Made by a program: the position numbers and the translations under genes | Shown here: positions 46,801-53,100 of the stretch, in pieces | Layout of the letters: the number at the start of each line of letters is the position of its first letter | How positions within the stretch are numbered: the first letter of the stretch is position 1 | The notes under the pieces: model-generated | Told to the model about the DNA's origin: nothing | The model's database searches: none | The model's input: only the letters and a program-made list of their open reading frames with translations | Origin: Symbiodinium natans | Lineage: Eukaryota; Sar; Dinophyceae; Suessiales; Symbiodiniaceae | Reading direction: 5' to 3' | DNA length: 64,000 nucleotides | Assembly (NCBI GenBank): GCA_905221605.1 | Contig: CAJNDS010002242.1 | Coordinates: forward strand, 380,610-444,609

Positions 46801-46984
46801 CCCAGGGCAAGTTCCGTACTTCGTGAAGCCCGATGGCCAGAAGCTCACTTGCACGCTACGGGGTAATGTTCCAGTGTTCAGCAGTATTGGGAATGATTCC
46901 GGACACCCAGCTGCTGTAGCGCATCGCGATGAAGGTGAACGAATGGCGCCCACCTGCTCCTTGCAGCAGGATTTTCACGCATAA
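43814..46984 (+). CDS. ORF1: gag with two CCCH fingers and aspartic protease
   Basis: 1056 residues from the first ATG after the primer-binding site. Residues about 25-235 are glutamine/glutamate-rich and heptad-like, a probable coiled coil. Residues about 345-560 probably form the capsid-like region. Two CCCH zinc fingers follow: C592-x7-C600-x5-C606-x3-H610 and C646-x7-C654-x5-C660-x3-H664, standing where copia elements usually have CCHC knuckles. After a basic linker comes an unassigned Cys/His-containing region (about 720-900). The aspartic-protease motif is D913-T-G-S, so protease belongs to ORF1. Hairpin-motif copies lie at residues 234, 262 and 707, and one spans the TAA stop. Expected role: particle assembly, RNA packaging and polyprotein cleavage. 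Confidence 0.9.
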   Translation: MALQLQDGTIDPNAQHDQTATTNYQQFNQYRVQQQLIIVQQNEDAERVRIEAERRHAEILDMATRQARAEMGELEQHADAQHRARIEVISDRMDFVVRELQQQLLETKAALRGRTAELDQAAQDAHTLRMHNLELEARGNMVLESETRLRTHLEQSEFSLANLRVVYDQNRETQLEFLGNESREQMQYEENMFTYAMHEEESACDVLIQELAESNQRLMVELDEAKATATASSSLPKGGAEHQQAVPMASAPPPGLNTAEASPPQGGAACGNAHVTHADLPNPLQIPESMKGLFERRPQRFNLGASTPVSQAPNEVHEAIAKALKDFATKDETKPKTKEAETVKLPDFPSAETYRSWKTAVREAVRAASDHPDEAFAWIQQVYAKGASLDSLNDVGKFLTLDTKILAALSRVAKGELARQILNYKETEATCGRAVRGRQVLLMFEAYFKTNEEVGSLYSVEDLLKVALINDDLATFVHNWDSVIAGLSHPPDETTLRGIFLRELRKSHRLKYDLDIYDRAREGTPEHTYKFLMESIKNLLTRERIRKNRDKIAKAHGAKYGAPAPPTPAKPSAPAPSERRQPSRGRQGRQVCMLFQKGKCKFGERCKYEHTKDPKASSRERSPNRPKSGSREREKSNSKDTSNIPCVFYAKGTCRNGDKCKFLHKDKSASPSVPAKAKARAPSPAKRRPSRKKRTEAKAAACCVYALAARKGEPDGRHADTWRLDEKSLTLSREHVVLRNNYFIPQSCPVPAWRIKSVASITMKLKTGEEQTLQYNWKTCDKQAPLPNWTGVTSFKLKPKDMSVCFERHPEIHPVESVGDGWKFVPHKRKCVARFKTNADCPMSDPGDLQCAVINAQNLEASVYSELHGEKTKCKHRCCKPDFACRHCAAGNIMSGTAAPARKELQSLDIIADTGSEEDLISSSDLRKCFEGVGRKIDATPVNLHTANGIVEASSRTEVEVPSMNGSLEFVELPDTPPVCSVGKKCMQQGYGFYWPPGQVPYFVKPDGQKLTCTLRGNVPVFSSIGNDSGHPAAVAHRDEGERMAPTCSLQQDFHA
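44513..44535 (+). repeat. 23-nt hairpin motif, copy 1
   Basis: AGC, stem CTGCC/GGTGG (two G-U pairs), loop GAAA, T, GCCG. In ORF1, codon phase 0. Confidence 0.75.
44597..44619 (+). repeat. 23-nt hairpin motif, copy 2
   Basis: AGC, stem CCCCC/GGGGG, loop GCAA, T, GCCG. In ORF1, codon phase 0. Confidence 0.85.
45934..45956 (+). repeat. 23-nt hairpin motif, copy 3
   Basis: AGC, stem CGCCC/GGGTG (one G-U), loop GAAA, A, GCCG. Between the CCCH fingers and the next region of ORF1; AGC starts on a third codon base. Confidence 0.85.
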
Positions 46985-47006
46985 GCTGCCCGAAAGGGCA
47001 TGCCGC
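46939..47006 (+). promoter_or_regulatory. ORF1/ORF2 overlap and candidate -1 frameshift region
   Basis: The ORF2 frame is open from 46939, so it overlaps ORF1 by 46 nt and continues without a stop into the ATG at 47125. This is the -1 frame. I see no canonical X XXY YYZ heptamer; the only run is TTTT at 46972-46975. About ten bases further on begins the GAAA-capped hairpin at 46984-47006, which starts on the last base of the TAA stop. Either -1 slippage or reinitiation at 47125 is possible. Confidence 0.5.
46984..47006 (+). repeat. 23-nt hairpin motif, copy 4 (on the ORF1 stop)
   Basis: AGC, stem TGCCC/GGGCA, loop GAAA, T, GCCG. Its first base is the last base of the ORF1 TAA. Confidence 0.87.
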
Positions 47007-47124
47007 AGCAGCCGGACCACTTCCAGGAGCTCCAGACGGTGTAGTCCCGGTACCTGCGGCAGACGAGGGAGATCATCCACCATGGCTGGCAGAGATCCTA
47101 ACCAAGGATCCCCCTCTTGAAGGC

Positions 47125-50100
47125 ATGAAGAAAGAGCAACTGTTGAAGGCGGGATGGGTTACTGTGAATGGTGATCCCCACGTCAAGGTTGCTCACAACC
47201 CAAAGACCTTCAGAACACCTGCACCTCGCTACCCCAAGTATCGAATTCGTTCCACCTGGGGATACAAAGATGGCGAGTGGAAGCAGCTGGAGGACAAGGT
47301 CAACATGGACGAGCTTGACGCCGTCTACGGGAAGGTACCTGAGGGTACCAACATGACCATCACTGTCTTCACCATGCCCGATGGCGGTGAAGATGTGCCC
47401 GATAGCGACGTTGAGGTCCACATTCCAAAGTCGAAGAAGGACGAGGCGTCTCTAAGAGCTGAAGCGGAATCCGTGCAGCATCTTTTGAGTCATCGTCCAA
47501 AGAACCCTTTCTGTCCGGTATGTCAACGAGCCAAAATGTATGCTCCGCATGCCAGAAGAAAGGGAGGTTCTAGCACTGTGCACAGCAAGGGGTTCGGTGA
47601 CCACATCACCATCGACCACATCATCACGAAGGACGCCAAGGACTACGGATTCGAAGGACAAACTGTAGCACATGTTGTGAAGGATGTCTTTACGAAGTTC
47701 CGTTATGTTTACCCGGCCGACAACAAAAGTGGTGAGCAGTGTTACGAAGATCTACTGCACTTTTTCGAGGTCGATGATAATGTTAAGGTTGTTTACTCAG
47801 ACAATGCTCATGAGTTCGACTACGCGGTTAAGCAACTCCAAGCTAGGCACAACACATCCAGGGAGTATGTGGATCAGAACAAAGCAGTGATCGAGCGTGA
47901 AATACGAACGATCTTGGAAGGTACGCGTGCCAATTTGGTACAATCTGGTTTACCTGATCAGTTCTGGCCACTTGCATCCCAACATCATGCTATTTCTTTG
48001 AACGTTAGTAAACGTCTTGACAACGGTTTAGTGCCATGGAATCAAAGGTTCGGGAGCGACTTCCAAGGGGTCCTTGTTCCCTTTGGGGCTAAGATTTTGT
48101 ACTGGGCCGACCCCAAGCAGAAGCAGCCCAAAAGGTCAAAGTTTGCGGGGACGGGTATTGAAGGAATTTTCCTCGGGTATCATATCCAGCCTGGCTTCGT
48201 CTTCAAGGAAGAGTACTTAGTTGCTCCTTTGCAGGGAATCAACGAGGCCATCGAGAATGACGCCTTCAGGACTTTCAGGGCCAAAAGGCTTGAACTCCTG
48301 GAAGGGAAGTTCCAGTTCCCATTGTCACAGGATCTTGAAGCTCTGGGAAACCAGAAGCCGCCCGAACTCGATGATCAACATCACAACGCCGTTGAAGAAA
48401 GAAACCCGCATCAAGAAGAAGAAGATTTCGAAGGGGGAGTGGGGCCGCTCGATGAAGGAGATCGGCCACTAGGGGGGTCAGCAAGGGACGACATTGTCTA
48501 TCCTGCACGATATGATCCTCTAGATGATGTACCCTTCTCAGTCCGAGAGAGACTGGCGCCTGCAACTCCATCGTTCAAAACAAAAGACGGAATCGGCATT
48601 CCGTATGGCTATCGCTGGGATGGGGAGAGACTGATCAAGCAAAAAGGCCTTTCCTCGCTTCCGGGCGTTCAAGCTAAAGTATGGAGCAAGCTGACCGTCG
48701 AAGAAAAGCACAAAGCGCTTGCAGAGCATCAAGCTTCAAAGCAAGCAAAGGTCGACGAGGACTACAACCAGGCGATAAAGCACGTTCCAGCAATGCCGGT
48801 GTTGTATGGGAAACCCGAGGACCACCGAAAGAAAATGTGTTCCCTCTACGAGTCTAAGCTCCTGGAGATTGCCCAGGACATGTACGCGGTCGTGGCCAAG
48901 ATCCTGTCTGCGAAGGAGATTGAATCCAGTCCCGAAGCGCAGGCTGCCCTCGACAAAGAGTGGAAGAAGCTTGTTGATAAGGGTTGTTGGGTAGAGAAAC
49001 GAGTGAGAGAGTACGACTCCGTTGCGGCAGAAGCACGAAAAACCAATGAGAAAGTGCACTTCGGGAAGATCTTCGAAATCGGGACTCTAAAAGGTTCTGA
49101 GTTGAAGGAGAACGACCCGAACCGCCGTTACAAAGGTCGGTCAGTGTTTCAGGGCAACAAGGTCTTGGATGAGAACTCTGATCATGCTCTCTTCGCAGAG
49201 ATGTCGAGCAGTCCTGCTTCTATGGAGGCGGGCAAAATATTGGATGTCTTTGGATCTCAGCCCGGCTTCTCGATTCAGCAAGCGGATGCACGACAGGCGT
49301 ATACGCAGGCTCTCTTCACTGGGGTTGAAACTTGGGTAAGGCTCCCTCGCAATAGATGGCCAAAAGGCTGGAGGTCTATGAAGGACCCGGTCGTTCCCCT
49401 GAAGTTGGCTCTTTATGGGCACCCAGATTCAGGGGGGATATGGGAACGTCATTGCGAGACTGAGCTCAAGAAGGTGGGATTCGAGCCTGTGCTCACTGAC
49501 ATCTGGAAGAGCGTGTTCTACAACGCCGATTTGGAGCTCTTAATGGTTATTTATGTTGACGACTTTAAACTCGCTGGACCCACGAAGAACATCCAGAAAG
49601 GCTGGGAATCTATTGCAACAGTAATAGACATGGATCCCGCTGAGGTGATTGGACGTTACTTCGGATGTCAACACATCGAGGAAAAGAACGTCACGCTTTC
49701 CAAAGAGCACCACCCTTTTCACTATGTCTTCGAACCCGAAAATGAAACTGCAGCCCCAGCTAAGATTGCTGAGGACAGGTGGGACGTAATCCCGGAAGTC
49801 ATGCTTGCAGTTCGGCACCATAGCTATCCCAGAAAGAGATTGTATATGCCCACTGAAGAAGATGTTCAGATGTTCCCTACGATTGGACCTCAAAGATACA
49901 CCTTCCAGGCTGCAAATGGGGTGACAGAAGAACATCAAGACAATATGAACATCGCTAGGGACAAATGCTTCAAACAGTGGTGGACAGGTACGACGTACTT
50001 CGACCTCGCTGCCCGGGGGCCTGAAGAGTTCGGTCTGGCTGTTGCAGCTGCCCGAAAGGGTAAGTCGGTTCGAAACAAGGCCGAGGCAAAGAAGGAGGTC

Positions 50101-53100
50101 AAACAGAACAAGTTCGTTACTCTTTCAAGGGATCAGGAGGACAAGCCGGGCTCTATGACTAAACCGGTTACAAGAATCACCTATGACATGAAGGATTTCT
50201 TGCATTCTTGTGTGGATCGCTACTGTGAATTGGCAAAGGTGGATCGTAGCTCGTTGAAGTCAGTGAGCACACCGTTCCATGAACTTCGGACTGCCACTCC
50301 TATCGTCAACGAAACGGAGAAGACAGGGCGGCTCCAACCTATTGCAAGTAAGGTCCTCATGAAAATCCTGTTTGCTGCAAGAATGGCACGATGGGATCTT
50401 TTACGAGCAACCCAATCCTTGGCCTCGCGAGTCACAAAATGGAGTCCAGATTGTGATCTAGCATTACATCGTCTTGTATCGTACATCAATTCTTCTATCG
50501 ACCTCACTATGAGTGGGTTTATTGGGGATTCGATACATGATTGCAGACTCTGGCTTTTTAGCGACGCTGACTTCGCAGGTGAGTATGATTCAAAAACTAC
50601 TACTGGATGTGCTCTGTTTCTGGTGGGCCCGAACACGTACTACCCCATCAACGCCTTCAGTAAGAAACAAACGTCCATAACAATGAGCTCTACCGAGTCT
50701 GAAGTGGTGTCGGCTAATCAGGGTGTACGCGCCCAAGGTCTTCCAAGCCTCAGCCTCTGGTACTTCCTTTGGCGCGGCAAAGCCGACCGCGAGGTTGGGC
50801 CGAGGGCTGAGATGAAGACTACGAGCAATTCTGTTGTGGCACGCATAGACCCTGAACTTGATGAGATTCGGTATGGCACTACCAGACCCGATGGCATGTC
50901 TATTGCAAATATCAATGGTTTGCACGTTCAGCTTCCCAAATGTTTTCAGATTAGGCATTTGGAAGACAACCAAGCGACCATTACTCTGCTGTTATCAGGG
51001 CGTGCAGGTGTGCTTCGACATACAGATCGCACACAAAAGGTTAGCTTCGGATGGCTCCGTCAGCAATATGAAGAAGGACATTTTCGCCTCCTCAATGTTG
51101 ACACCAGCGAGCAAGTTGCAGATGTGTTCACAAAGCCTTTTACGGAGCGAACAAAATGGATACATGCGTTGAAGCTCATTGCTCACACCTACAAGTCGGT
51201 CGACCCTCAAGCCGGAAGAAATTCCGTGTCGAAATCTGTTCCCGCTGCTCCGAAGTCGGTGTGCATTACCACAGAGCAACTGGAACACGTTGCAAAACTG
51301 CTTCGCCGAGCTGATCGCTATGATTTCGAAGATTTCGAGCAGGTCGCCGAAATGATGTACGACAACCTTCGTATGTCGAGCTCAAGACTTCGCAGTGTTG
51401 TTCGTTCCGGCACCGAGTTGGCTCCCAAATACTTCGTGTTTGGGCTGTGGACACATGGTGGGTGCTTCGGCCTAACAAAGCGTACTGGCCAAATGTCCCA
51501 ACTGTGCCGCTACATAAATGGTTTCATCCGCAAGCACGCTCCAAAGCATTTTACCTGGACTTCGTTTGTCATCAATTTTATGGGCAGGGCTGGCGTTCAC
51601 AGCGACAAGTTTAATCTCAGAGGCAGCCAAAACTGGTCCTTCGGCTTCGGTCCCTATCAAGGGGGCGAGCTCTGGGTGGAGGATCCCGACCAAAGAATGG
51701 ACGCTTTCACTGACAAAGACGGTAAGACCTGGTTTGGCCGTAACCTTCAAACTTGTCGAAAACCCGTGCTCCTAAACCCTCACCTTCGACATGCTGTCCA
51801 ACCCTTTACAGGAAACAGGCATTCTCTCATTGCCTACTCATCAGGGGGGTGGACAAAGCTGGGTGACGATGACAAGCAACTCCTACAAGACACTGATTTT
51901 AGGACGCCCCGGGCTCAGTTGAAACATGCGTGCGTTTGTTCATGTGCATCCCCTCACGATGAGGGGGGTAAAAGTCCCAAAACCACTCCCGAAACGGTCG
52001 CGTCGGTTTTGCGCGCATCGATCGGGAACGCACAAACATACACCACGTGCACAAGTGCTTCGGTTGAGCCTGCTGTACCGACTCTCTCTGTGCTAGCTGG
52101 CTCTCTCCAAGTGGTCAGCAGTATTGAGGCGTTAGGAACAATGTCGCGATTGGTCGCCCATGGTGCGGGCTACTCCTGCGATACTGGCATGGAGGGCCGA
52201 CCTTTGGCACTGCAAGGACATCTCAACATGCTCGTCAACGCCGGACTGAGCGTGGAGTACTTGCAGCTCCAGGCGGGGAAGGAGTATGACGCGCTCCTCA
52301 AGTCCTATGAGGTCTTCCCCCCACAGACCATCGCCAGCCTCAGCCTCAATGACCCCGAGATTCCAACGCCGAATCTGCTTAAGCTGGCTCGCATCTCGAA
52401 CGAGGGTCTCAGCAAGCTCCAGCCAACCGAAAGGTTGCGCCGAAGTCGCTTTCTGCTAGTGGTGACGGACTCAGTCACATCCCTTGGGCGACAGAACACC
52501 AAGGGGCAATGGAAATTCTCCATTCCCGAAGAGGAGATCTTCATGGCAGCACTGACCCTCAGGTACACGAGCGATAAACTCCACATGTGCTGGGGAAAAA
52601 CGCTTTCGTGGCTCACTTGGCAGGTGCAGGAGGAGATCCAGGCAATCCGTGCCAAGTATGGGTCGGAGTGCGAGATCGATGTGATCGTTTGGTGGTCAGG
52701 AAATGAAGTTGCTGGACGACGAGGATGCATCCCCACGCGGCTCGCTCCGGGCGCGGCATATTCGACCTCCCAGACCTCGGCAGAAGATGTTGCGAGGAAG
52801 GTGAGGCGCTGCGCCGACGCGCTAGCCACCCTAGCGGGTGAGCCGCATATCGGGTTTGTCCGCATCGTCGGCAACGTTGACCACGAGACCTACAACTTGC
52901 ATCCCGCGTACAATGAATTCATCTCCAAGATGTTTGATGAATTCACGAGTCGCGGATTGCAAGTTCAGAACGCCACATCCCAGGCAATGAAGCTGTCCTA
53001 TTACGATGATTTTCATCTTTGGGATACCCCCGAAAACCGCAAGCAGATCCAAGACTACATCTACACCACGGCGCTCCTTGGCGACCTAGAAAGGGAAGCG

